A stretch of 46,878 bases of DNA, from the NCBI GenBank assembly GCA_027486495.1, contig JAIXOZ010000138.1, positions 1 to 46,878 on the forward strand, in the 5' to 3' direction. Both the position numbers and the translations under genes were made by a program. The first letter of the stretch is position 1. Every line of letters begins with the position of its first letter. Positions 34,187-43,100 of the stretch are shown here, piece after piece. The notes under the pieces were generated by a model. The model searched no databases and had not been told where the DNA came from. It saw only the letters and a program-made list of their open reading frames with translations. Source of the stretch: Comamonadaceae bacterium (GTDB lineage Bacteria > Pseudomonadota > Gammaproteobacteria > Burkholderiales > Burkholderiaceae_C).

Positions 34187-34478
34187 TGTAGGAGCCGGGT
34201 CCATGTGAAAGCCCGGTCCATGTGGGAGCTGCGCCCCTCGCGCGATACCCGTCTGTGTGGGAGCTGCGCCCCGCGCACGATGGTTTTTGAACCGCATGCA
34301 ATCGCGCACAGGGTGCTGCTCCTACAAACCCCGTCTCTGTGTCACTGTGGGAGCTGCGCCCCGCGCACGATGGTTTTTGATCCGCATGCAATCGCGCACA
34401 GGGTGCTGCTCCTACAAACCGCGTCGCTGTGTCAATGTAGGAGCTGCGCCCCGCGCGCGATGGGCGTGGAACACGCCC
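34187..34478. repeat. 90-bp tandem repeat of REP-like palindromes
   Basis: Two full 90-bp copies (34257-34346 and 34347-34436) differ at only about four positions. A third partial copy starts at 34437, and degenerate pieces stand before them (34187-34256). Each unit is an imperfect palindrome: GTGGGAGCTGCGCCCC at one end and GGGTGCTGCTCCTACA at the other. The TGTRGGAGC ends recall REP/REPIN-type elements. A separate GGGCGTG/CACGCCC hairpin (34462-34478) closes the region 10 bases from the coiled-coil gene and may act as its terminator. Open frames here are artefacts of the repeat. Confidence 0.85.
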
Positions 34479-34487
34479 TGCAAACCG

Positions 34488-35129
34488 TCAGGGAGCACGA
34501 TCCGTCAGCCGCAAACTCTTGAGCTTCTCGCGCTCTTGGTCATTATCGTTTTCCAGCTTGACCATGCCCAGCTGCGTGAACACCCCGCCTTTGAGCAGAT
34601 AAGCCGACTTGTAAGCCTGCTCATAGCGCGACAGCAAATCGGTGTTGATCTTATAAAGCCCCGCATTGTTGTTCTCGCACTGCACCAGCTGCTTGGACTT
34701 GGCCAGCAAATTGTCTTGAGACACCTGCAAATTGCCTTGAGACACCTGCAAATTACCTTGCTGCACACGCGCCTGGGCCGCCGCCGTGTTTTGCTGCTCC
34801 AACGCTTGCGCCTTGAGCTTGGTCAGCTCCTCGCTCAAACGCTGCTTGTCCTCTTGCAAAGCGGCCACTTCTTTTTGCACCGCACTCAATTTGGCAGCCG
34901 ATGCAGACTTCAAGCGCAAGGCATCGCCTTGCGCCTTCTTCAAGTCGTCCAGCACCTGCGTTTTTTCGGCCGTCAAACGGTTTTTCTCTTGCTCCAAAGA
35001 CTGTGTCTTTTGCTGAGCGCGCTGCAAGGCCTTGGCGGCTCTTTCATTGGCCCCTTTGTCATCAACCGCCATGGCGGCCGTGGACAACAGCATCAAACTG
35101 GCCAAGCAAAGGTTTATAGGTGTGCGCAT
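34488..35129 (-). CDS. periplasmic coiled-coil protein of unknown function
   Basis: A 213-residue protein with a cleavable signal peptide (about 1-21, ending AMA). It is followed by a long coiled coil (about 28-150) rich in Gln, Lys, Leu and Glu, then a more globular end with one cysteine (LVQCENNNAGLYKIN). Part of the coil is a heptad duplicated exactly (GNLQVSQ twice), produced by a 21-bp tandem duplication at 34718-34759. It resembles periplasmic spacer or scaffold proteins by build only. It starts 11 bases after the porin stop with a GTGAGATGAG ribosome-binding region, so it is likely part of the upstream operon. Confidence 0.8.
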   Translation of the reverse strand: MRTPINLCLASLMLLSTAAMAVDDKGANERAAKALQRAQQKTQSLEQEKNRLTAEKTQVLDDLKKAQGDALRLKSASAAKLSAVQKEVAALQEDKQRLSEELTKLKAQALEQQNTAAAQARVQQGNLQVSQGNLQVSQDNLLAKSKQLVQCENNNAGLYKINTDLLSRYEQAYKSAYLLKGGVFTQLGMVKLENDNDQEREKLKSLRLTDRAP

Positions 35130-35140
35130 CTCATCTCACT

Positions 35141-36784
35141 TCAAAAACGGGCGTTCAAGTCCAGCTGCAAGATGTCGCTGGAAAACTTGGTGATGTTCCC
35201 CGGTGCAAACGAATCAATCTGGTTGGCCGACAACCAACGGGCCGAAGCCCAGGTGTTTTTGTACAAGCCATAGCTGGTTTGCAAGACCCAACCCTTATTG
35301 TTGGTGCCGCCCAAACCAAAGTCAGAATTGGTGAAAGCATCCAGCACCGCATCGCTGCCCAAGTAGCGGTAAGCCAGAGAAGCATTCCACTGTCCGGGTT
35401 GGTACGCCTGCGCAGGACCAAAGGCGGTGCGCAACATGTAACCCGAATCCTTGCCGTCGGCCAACTCGTACCCGGTGCGCGCTTTGATTTTCTTCTTGTC
35501 AAAGCCCAGGTTCTTCACAAAATCGGCCGTCAGCACCACAGGCTGGCCGAGCAAATTGTTCAAGCTCAAAGAGGTGGTCAGGTTCAAGATCTTGAACTCG
35601 GACGCCAGGCCCAAGTTGGTGGCCGTGTCCAGCTGAGAATTGACCCGGAACAAGGTATTGCCCCGTTGACGCAATGCGCTGCTGTACTCATAACGGACCG
35701 CGTAGTCCGGACGCGTCAAGCGCGCTTCCTCGGTTTCGCGCGAAGCCGTGATGCCCTGGTAGGTGTACAAAGACAGGCCCAGTTTGAGCTCATCGCGGTT
35801 GGCCATCTTGAAGGCATTGCCCAACTGCACACCCACCATGCTGCGCGAAGCGCTGGTGCCCGGCCTGTTCTCGGTCAGGGGGAAATAACCGACTGCGGCA
35901 AAACCTTCGCCGCCGATCCACTTTTCCTGAGCCGCCACCGCAATGCCCTCAAAACCCAGGTCATCGGCATACACCAAGTCGGTCGAATAAAACGGATTGG
36001 CCATGCGCCCAGCCGTCACGCCCAAAGAGGCGTCGGGCTTGACCTGCACATAAGCACGGTCCAGCACCACCGCGTATTTGTTGAACGACTGCCCCATGGT
36101 CTGGTTAGTCGACGTGGGGCTGCCCGTGCTGCTGCCCGTTGTCAAACGCACGCCCGACGTGACCTGTTCGTTGACCTTGGCCACCACACCCAAACGGGCA
36201 CGCACACGAGTGCGGTCGAAGTCTTCCTGGGTGTTGCTGTTGGGCAAACCACCGGTGTTGTTCAGGGCCAAGTCAGCAGCGCGGGTGTATTGACCCCCGC
36301 GAAAGCCAAAACCCGGCGCAGTGTTGTCTTGGCCCAAGCTGGCGGTTTCCGCCCTTGCCCGAATATCCCCCTCAAAGGTGAGTCGACTCAGCCAATCCGG
36401 ATAGGCATCGGGCTGACCCCAGCGCTCGGCCTTGGCTTGGCTCAGCACCTCGCCTTTGATCTGCTCGCGCATTTCCCGGCGCACCGACTCGGGCACAAAA
36501 GGCACACGCACCACGCGCTTGCCGTCAACGCCTGTTTCGGGCGTTGTTGTTGCGATTTGGTTAGGCGCGCTGGCCACGTTGGGCTGGACTTGCCGCATCA
36601 TGGCCGCAGCCTTTTCGCGGTTCAGCAAACCACTTTCCACCAAGGTGTTGATCAACACTTGTGTGGTTGCACGCAGCTGCTGCAACTCTTCAGCCGCAGT
36701 TTGCGCTTGCACCACAGGGCTCGATGCGGCGCCAAGCGCCAAAGCCAGGGCCGATACTTTCAGATTCAAACCAATTTTTTTCAT
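35141..36784 (-). CDS. putative porin (beta-barrel outer-membrane protein)
   Basis: A 547-residue protein. Signal peptide 1-27 (ends VQAQ), then a helical periplasmic region (EELQQLRATTQVLINTLVESGLLNREKAAAMM, about 30-62), a linker, and a barrel of about 400 residues with alternating strands. It ends in the outer-membrane signature LQLDLNARF with terminal Phe. It matches the group often labelled 'putative porin', which has a helical N-terminus and a long barrel. ATG 36784 is chosen because AAGGAA stands before it; the frame is open up to 36823. It lies between tonB and the coiled-coil gene, so it may be the outer-membrane partner of this TonB system rather than a general porin. Confidence 0.87.
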   Translation of the reverse strand: MKKIGLNLKVSALALALGAASSPVVQAQTAAEELQQLRATTQVLINTLVESGLLNREKAAAMMRQVQPNVASAPNQIATTTPETGVDGKRVVRVPFVPESVRREMREQIKGEVLSQAKAERWGQPDAYPDWLSRLTFEGDIRARAETASLGQDNTAPGFGFRGGQYTRAADLALNNTGGLPNSNTQEDFDRTRVRARLGVVAKVNEQVTSGVRLTTGSSTGSPTSTNQTMGQSFNKYAVVLDRAYVQVKPDASLGVTAGRMANPFYSTDLVYADDLGFEGIAVAAQEKWIGGEGFAAVGYFPLTENRPGTSASRSMVGVQLGNAFKMANRDELKLGLSLYTYQGITASRETEEARLTRPDYAVRYEYSSALRQRGNTLFRVNSQLDTATNLGLASEFKILNLTTSLSLNNLLGQPVVLTADFVKNLGFDKKKIKARTGYELADGKDSGYMLRTAFGPAQAYQPGQWNASLAYRYLGSDAVLDAFTNSDFGLGGTNNKGWVLQTSYGLYKNTWASARWLSANQIDSFAPGNITKFSSDILQLDLNARF

Positions 36785-36822
36785 TGTCACATTCCTTGTT
36801 TCATTCAAATCTGGGCAGCCCA

Positions 36823-37497
36823 TCAGCGGCCCGTAGAAATACGCAAACGGATCGGCTGCGGCATCTTCTCGGGGGGGCCAGCACTGAACGCATTGGCCGA
36901 CTCGATGGCTTTTTTCAGCAAAGCATCAAGCTCTTTGTCGTCCGTGCCCTTGATCAGCTCAAAACGGCCGATGCTGCCGTCCCGGTTCACCCACACCTGC
37001 ACCTCGGCCTTGTAGGCCATCTCGCGCAGATCCTTGTTGCGCGTCAGTTGGCGCTGCAACTCGCCCTTGATCAGATTGGCATAAAAGCTGAAAGCGTTGA
37101 ACCCGCCACCGACAACCCCACCACCACCAGTGGGGGCCACCACTGGCGCTTTGCCCACATTCGACAAATCTTCGCTCGTGATCTTGCCGGCCGAAAAAGC
37201 ACTCGGGCCATCGCCGGCAGGGCCATCCATCTTCAAATCGGCCGACGGGGCCGGTGGTGCCATCTTGGGCTGCTCCATCGGGGGCGGCTTGTTCAGGTCT
37301 TTGGGAGGCTCTGGCTTTTTCTCTTCTTTGGGCGGCGGCGGTGGCGGCGGTGGTGTGGTCGGAATCAAGCTGATCTTGGGCGCCTTGCGCGGCTTGTCTT
37401 CCACCTTGGAGACAAAGGAATACACCCCCCAAGCCATCAATGCCAGAACCACAGCCCCCGCTGCGATCAAGCCCATGTTGCGACGCGAAATGCTCAC
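36823..37497 (-). CDS. tonB: energy transducer TonB
   Basis: A 224-residue TonB-like protein: cytoplasmic SISRRN, one membrane anchor (LIAAGAVVLALMAWGVYSF), a Pro/Lys-rich periplasmic spacer with a run of eight Pro and repeated KPxPPK, a Gly-rich stretch, and a C-terminal TonB domain (about 145-224) with YKAEVQVWVNRDGSIGRFEL. It carries proton-motive energy from ExbB/ExbD to an outer-membrane partner. GTG 37497 follows the ExbD stop by one base and has GGA upstream. A TTG at 37509 would overlap ExbD and is less likely. No TonB-dependent receptor of classical form is in this cluster. Confidence 0.92.
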   Translation of the reverse strand: MSISRRNMGLIAAGAVVLALMAWGVYSFVSKVEDKPRKAPKISLIPTTPPPPPPPPKEEKKPEPPKDLNKPPPMEQPKMAPPAPSADLKMDGPAGDGPSAFSAGKITSEDLSNVGKAPVVAPTGGGGVVGGGFNAFSFYANLIKGELQRQLTRNKDLREMAYKAEVQVWVNRDGSIGRFELIKGTDDKELDALLKKAIESANAFSAGPPEKMPQPIRLRISTGR

Positions 37498-37498
37498 C

Positions 37499-37903
37499 TT
37501 AGGTTCCAATCCGGGCCGTCACCAAGCCCACGTTGCTGATCTTCAGTTCGGCCGCCAAGTCCACAATCTCCATCACTTTTTCGTAATGCGCTTGCGCGTC
37601 ACCCTTGACCATGATGGGCGCGTCCGGGTCTTTGGCCACGGCTGCCGCCAAGCGCGAGCTCAGCTCAGGCAAAGTGATCGGCGCGCCGTTTAAAAGCAAG
37701 CTGCCATTGGGCAAAATCTGGATGATCCGCACCTCTTTTTGCACCGTGCTCGGCTTGTTGCTGGGCTTGGGCAAATTGATCTTCAGGCCCTGCACCGAAG
37801 CGGTGGTCATGATGATGAAAATCACCAAAAGCACATACGCCAAGTCCAACATCGGCGTGACGTTGATCGTGTCGTAGGGTTTGGTTTCGGTTTGTGTTTT
37901 CAT
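37499..37903 (-). CDS. exbD: ExbD/TolR-family biopolymer transport protein (second copy)
   Basis: A 134-residue protein with one membrane helix (MLDLAYVLLVIFIIMTTASV, about 18-37) carrying the essential membrane Asp (D20 in PMLDLA). The periplasmic TolR/ExbD domain contains IMVKGDAQAHYEKVMEIVDLA. It overlaps in function with the neighbouring ExbD: the first 40 residues are nearly identical and the periplasmic domain differs, so the pair arose by duplication. It probably forms the proton channel with the ExbB fusion protein. Confidence 0.94.
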   Translation of the reverse strand: MKTQTETKPYDTINVTPMLDLAYVLLVIFIIMTTASVQGLKINLPKPSNKPSTVQKEVRIIQILPNGSLLLNGAPITLPELSSRLAAAVAKDPDAPIMVKGDAQAHYEKVMEIVDLAAELKISNVGLVTARIGT

Positions 37904-37916
37904 GTTTTGCCCTGCC

Positions 37917-38318
37917 TCATTTGGCCCGACCCGTGGCCAGACCGATGTCGGTGATGTCCACCCTTTTCAAAATTTCCAGCACCTGCATCACCTTGGCGTA
38001 TTGCGTGCGGGCATCGCCCTTGACCACAATCGACTGCTCCGGGTTGGCCCGCTTCATCTCACTCAAGCGCTGCTCCAGTTGCTCGGCATTGACCGGGTAA
38101 GTGTCCAAATACATGTCACCCGCCTGCGAAATCGTCACCGCCTTCACGCCCTTTTTGGCCAGGTTGTCGATCACCTTGGTCTTGGGCAAATCCACCTTCA
38201 CGCCCTGCACCGACGCCGTGGTCATGATGATGAAAATCACCAAAAGCACGTACGCCAAATCCAGCATCGGCGTGACGTTGATGTCGTCGTAGGGCGCGTT
38301 TTCTTCTTGAACTTGCAC
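37917..38318 (-). CDS. exbD: ExbD/TolR-family biopolymer transport protein (first copy)
   Basis: A 133-residue ExbD-like protein with the membrane helix and Asp in NVTPMLDLAYVLLVI (about 14-28) and a periplasmic domain ending IVVKGDARTQYAKVMQVLEILKRV. GTG 38318 has AAGG seven bases before it and lies 14 bases after the ExbB stop. Two ExbD copies in tandem occur in some non-canonical Exb systems and could form heteromeric channels. Confidence 0.94.
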   Translation of the reverse strand: MQVQEENAPYDDINVTPMLDLAYVLLVIFIIMTTASVQGVKVDLPKTKVIDNLAKKGVKAVTISQAGDMYLDTYPVNAEQLEQRLSEMKRANPEQSIVVKGDARTQYAKVMQVLEILKRVDITDIGLATGRAK

Positions 38319-38332
38319 AGCAAAGCCTTGTC

Positions 38333-40051
38333 TTAATCGTTGTGCAGTTCAGCCGAACGGGTCAGGAACTCGTCACAGAAAACGGCCAAGTCCGAGCTGA
38401 TGTTCTTGATCTGGATGGCAAACCAGTTGTAAGCAAACAGGGCTGGAATCGCCACCGCCAAACCCGCCACCGTGGCCACCAGCGCCGCCGCAATACCGGG
38501 GGCAATCGCGTTCACGTTCACGTCACCCGCTGCGGCAATGGCCGCAAAGGTGATCATCACGCCCACCACCGTGCCCAGCAAACCCAGGAATGGGCCGCCC
38601 GAAATCGAAATCGTCAGCAACACAATGCCGCTGTTCAACCGCTGGCTCACGCGCAGCATCAAAGCGTCCAGCGTGGCGCGTATCGAGTCCACCGCCGATG
38701 CACTCAAACCATGGGCTTGGCCTTTGGCGTCTTGCATCTTGAAGCGCACCGCAATCTCTTGCATGCCCAGCTCAAAGGCTTCCATCAATGGCGAGTTTTT
38801 CACTGAGGCCATGTTTTTCAACATGGCGCCTTGGGTACTGCCCGGCTGCAACATTTGCACCGCATGCTCTTTGTAAAAAGCCAAGAATGCCGCATTCGAT
38901 TTGGCGTAACGCGACAGGGTCACCGTCTTGTCGTACATCACCCAGATACTCAAAATCAGCATCACGCCCAGCAAGGCAATCACCACCCAACCGTCGATCG
39001 TCACCGCGCCGATCAAGATCGCAAAATACGCCACCTCGGCCTCGGCGGGTGCGCCAGCATCAAAACTCAGCATCAGGCTGTCGGCCTCTTGGCTGGCCGC
39101 AAACGCCTTGATGTAGGCTGCCGAGCGCGGCACATTGGCCAGCGTCACCGCATCCAATTCGCCGCGCAAACCATTGCCCAGCACCACATCGCCTGAGGTG
39201 TCCGTCATGGCCAAAGCCGCTTCGCCCGCCGCATTGCCATCCACAAAGAACTGCACCTTGCCGCCTGCGTACACCACCGCCAAATGCTGCCAAATGCCCT
39301 CTTGCAGTTTGCCAGCGGCGGCTGCCGCTGAACTGCCAAAGCGCACGGTGGGCACACCGGCTGCCAGGTCCACACTCAAAGACCCCATGCTGAGTAAACT
39401 GGCCCCGACCAGATTGTCGGGCTTGACCCAAGCCGTCATCGTCCAGCCGGTCGAAGGCTTGAGCGACAAACTTACCGCAGCCGGCACCACCACGCGCGCC
39501 ACGCCGTTGAAAGCCATGGCACCACCAATCGGCCCATTGGCCACTGCCACACCCGTGACCTCATTGGCGTTGTTGGCATAGCCTGTGGCGTCTTTCACAC
39601 CGCCCTCTTCCGAAAAGTTCAGCACCAGCACCTGCGACTCGTCATAAACCGCCTTGCTGTTGTCGGCCGCCTTGGCGTCCTTGTTGCCCCAGCGCAGCAT
39701 CAGCGAATCAGCTGTTGCCTTGGCCTGGAGCTTGGGCAGCTTCACCCACACCACCGCCAACTCGTTGGCCGCATCAAATTTTTCAATGTGGTAGGCCAAT
39801 GGCGTTTTGTTGTCGGCCGCAAAAAAGCGCAAGTCCGAGCCATCGGGTTTGGCTTCCGAGAAGTTGAAGTTACCGCTGTGCAAGCGCACCAGCACCGGCA
39901 ACACGTTCACATCCTGGTCAATCTCTACGCCCGTGGGGGATGTATCAAACACCAGTTTTTTGCCGTGCTGCCAATCGTCCGCGCTGGCCAGCAAAGGCAG
40001 TAGCAAAACCGAGGCCACCAAGGCCGAAATGCCCAATTTCAGTAATTTCAT
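38333..40051 (-). CDS. ExbB/TolQ proton channel fused to DUF2341 and LamG-like domains
   Basis: A 572-residue fusion. Signal peptide 1-24 is followed by a DUF2341-like region (about 25-130, with VLVRLHSGNFNF, SDLRFFAADNKTPLAYHIE and LMLRWGNKDA). A concanavalin A/LamG-like domain comes next (about 140-320, with GWTMTAWVKPD, WQHLAVVYAGGKVQFFVDG and LRGELDAVTL). The C-terminal part (about 340-572) is MotA/TolQ/ExbB: a first helix, a cytoplasmic loop, and SGGPFLGLLGTVVGVM plus the last membrane helix. Ordinary ExbB has no such large periplasmic head. The lectin-like domain could sense or hold glycan or the giant protein encoded upstream. ATG 40051 has GGTGGTGA before it. Confidence 0.9.
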   Translation of the reverse strand: MKLLKLGISALVASVLLLPLLASADDWQHGKKLVFDTSPTGVEIDQDVNVLPVLVRLHSGNFNFSEAKPDGSDLRFFAADNKTPLAYHIEKFDAANELAVVWVKLPKLQAKATADSLMLRWGNKDAKAADNSKAVYDESQVLVLNFSEEGGVKDATGYANNANEVTGVAVANGPIGGAMAFNGVARVVVPAAVSLSLKPSTGWTMTAWVKPDNLVGASLLSMGSLSVDLAAGVPTVRFGSSAAAAAGKLQEGIWQHLAVVYAGGKVQFFVDGNAAGEAALAMTDTSGDVVLGNGLRGELDAVTLANVPRSAAYIKAFAASQEADSLMLSFDAGAPAEAEVAYFAILIGAVTIDGWVVIALLGVMLILSIWVMYDKTVTLSRYAKSNAAFLAFYKEHAVQMLQPGSTQGAMLKNMASVKNSPLMEAFELGMQEIAVRFKMQDAKGQAHGLSASAVDSIRATLDALMLRVSQRLNSGIVLLTISISGGPFLGLLGTVVGVMITFAAIAAAGDVNVNAIAPGIAAALVATVAGLAVAIPALFAYNWFAIQIKNISSDLAVFCDEFLTRSAELHND

Positions 40052-40101
40052 ATCTGTTCACCACCCAAAAGTTGCATTCAAAAAATTCAGCTCGGCGCTC
40101 A

Positions 40102-43100
40102 TCAGCCTGGCGCCTTGTTGGTTACCGCAGCACCCGGTTCATTGCCCTTGTTGCCACTGTTTTTCTTTTTCTTCTTGCCATCACTGTCGTCGTCTTCATC
40201 ACCTTCCTCATCGGTCGCAGCTTCTGAGCCATAGCCCATCACATCCACCGACAAGGTCAGGCTCTGCGCTGCCGTGGTCGCCGCTGCACGCGAGGTGTCC
40301 GGCGTGGCACTTGTGTTGCTTGCAGCCGCCGGCGCAGGCGCTGCCCCGCTGTCCACCACCACCGCGCCCGACACACCACCAGAGGCCGAGATGTTGCTCG
40401 AGTTCAGCACCACGGCCGCCTCGATCTGCACCTTGCCGGTCGATCGCACACCCGCATCGCCCGCATCAAAAATGCCGCGCGGCGCCAGCGCCACCACGTC
40501 ACTGGCCGCTTGTTTGTCCGAGGTTTGGAGCGTCGCAATACCCGAACCCGAAATGGAGCCCGAGATATCGATCTTGGTGTTGCCGCTGGCATCGGTCGTC
40601 AAGAGCGGCGGCGGTGCCGAAGAAGCCGTCTTGCTGCCCCGGCCCGCGTCGATGTTGCCGTACTGCGAAATCATGGTGATGTCGCCGCCGCCCAAGGTGA
40701 AGACGCGGCCCTGGTTGACGATGAAGTCTTGCCCCACCAGCACCCGGATCTCACCACCTCGCACCGTGAAAATCCCGTTCTCAGACGCCGCCTTGCTTTG
40801 CAAATAAAACGGAATACTCACCAAACCTGCAATCACAGAACCTTTGGGGGCCATCAAGTCCAAAGACCCACCCTGCTCGGTTTTGAACTGGCTGCCGTAC
40901 ACCAAAATATTCCCGCCCTTGAGCGTGTTGACGGCATAGCGTTCAGCAATCGTTTTGTCAAAAGCCGCCAGGCCATCTTTGGCTGCCTCGACCACGCCAT
41001 CCACAAAGGCTGCAGATTTTTTCTCCAGCGCCGCCGGTGTGCTCAGCGCATCTGCTTTGGGCAAGCTGGCACCGGCCAGGGCCATGATCGCAGCGCCGCC
41101 TTCAGGCAAATACGCGTTGTCCAAGTTACCCCGTGTCACCACGCCCTGGCTGTTGCCCAAGTCGATGTCGCGCCTGGCTACCAACCCCAACAAGCCAGGG
41201 CCCGTCACCGCGTGCTTGACCGGGTTTTCTTTGTCTGGGTCGGTGCTGTCCACCACATCGCGGCCCGCCATCACCCAAGTGGCGTCGCTGCTGCGGTTGT
41301 GCTGGACGGCAAAACCCAGGTTGCGCACATCGCGGCCAGCCAAAATTTCGGCTTTTTTGGGCAAATTCAACAAAGCCGTGCCATACGAGCGATCTGTCGA
41401 TGGTGGCACCTCGGCGAACACATCGCCCTCCAGCGCCACCAGACGCACCGGCTGCGCATCGCCCGCATGCAACTGCCCGGGCATGTGACCGGCCAGGGTG
41501 TTGTTGCGCCGGCCCACCAACAAATTAACCTGCGACGCCTCCATGCTCACGGGCGCTGTGGGCACAGACAGCGCCGCCGGATCGTGGTCCAGCATGATGA
41601 CGCCGCTGTACAAAGGGCCATAGGCGGCCAGGTTCACCGAGCGCTTGGCCATCAACTCCAGTTGGCCCGAGGCTGCTGCGGCCAGACCCATGCCGTCTAG
41701 CACCCGCACATCGCCGCCCAATGCCACTGCCTTGACTTGACCCGGTGACAACACATACAAGGGATTCAACAACTGGCCCGCTTCGTCATAACTGGGCAAT
41801 TCAACATTCAAGTTGGCCAACAACAAACCGTTGTTGGTCAGCGTCACACCACCGCCCACCGCCGTCATGCGCACGCCGCTGCTCACGCCATAGCTCATGA
41901 AAGCACTCGACTGCGCGGCCTCTTTCAGGTTGCTCAGGTTTTGGCGTGCCAGTGTCGGGTTGTAGATGGCCTCAACACCAACACTGCGCCCGGCCGTCAC
42001 ATCCGCCGTGCCATCGCCCAAAGCCAGCACAGGCTTGAGGGCGGTGTACACATCCACCGCATCGCCATTGGCATCCAGCTGCTCCGGCGCCATCACATCA
42101 AAGCCCTTGATGGCACCGGCTGCAATGTTTTGCCCGGCACGCAGGGTCATGCTGCCCTTTTGGGTGTAGAACTGACCGCCCAAAATATCTTGGCCTGCCT
42201 GCACACGCAAATCGCCGCCGCCTTGCTCCACAAAGCGACTCGCCTGCACCAAGCCATCTGACCCTGCAGTCATGTAGGCATTGCTGGCCACATTCGCCAA
42301 CACATCATTGACCGTGCCACCCGCGCGGATCTGCACATCACCGCCAGCCAAAGTGGCAATGCCCGTTCCCAAATGATCAGGACGCGCCCACCAAGCGGTG
42401 TTCGCACCATCAAACACCCGCGTCACCCCATCGGCCGCCAAACGGCTGTTGCCCTGTCGGAACAACCAGTTGTTGACCAACTGCGGCACCACAGCGCCCT
42501 GCACATCTTGCCCGGCCTCGATGCGAATCGCGCCACCTTGGCGGCCAAATGCAGCGGGTGTCAGTGTGCTGTCACCGTACACCGAATTGCGCTCGTTCTT
42601 TGGCACAGTGAAACCAGTGCCCGTCAAATCCCGCGCATATCCGGCGGTGTAAACAGCAGCTCCATAGCTGCGGTCCAAGGTCACGTCGCCATCCGGGTCG
42701 CGCCAAACCGCCGAGCCCAGCACCACGTTGCGGCCTGCAGCCACGTCGATGCTGCCCGTGCCCGTGCGCACCAAGGCCACCGGCACCTGTTCTTCGAGGA
42801 CAGGCCGTGCATAACGCAACGACACATCGCCCGTTCCGGTCAAGGTTTGCGTGGGCTTGGCAGCCGTTGCATCAGCGCCCCCCACCAAACGCAAATTCCA
42901 AGATTGCGGAGAACTGTCCAGCGCCCACAGCGGCATGGCCAAGCCATTGTTCACAAAGCCATCGCTGATTGACCCCCTCACATTCAAATCGCCCTGCGCA
43001 CGCAAAGTCAAGGCACCGGCTTCGCCCACAAAGCGCCAGGTGTTCAGGTCCCAGCCGCGCTCAGACACATTCACCGCCTGTTCGTTGACCGACACGGTCA

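Noticed and set aside
34205-35273. Plus-strand frames through the 90-bp repeats
   Set aside because: Repeated GAAPRARW-type peptide is the translation of the REP-like units; not a gene and not a CRISPR array (units abut without spacers and are palindromic).
35120-37015. 631-codon plus-strand frame opposite the porin and tonB
   Set aside because: It spans two well-supported genes and their boundary in antisense; artificial composition.
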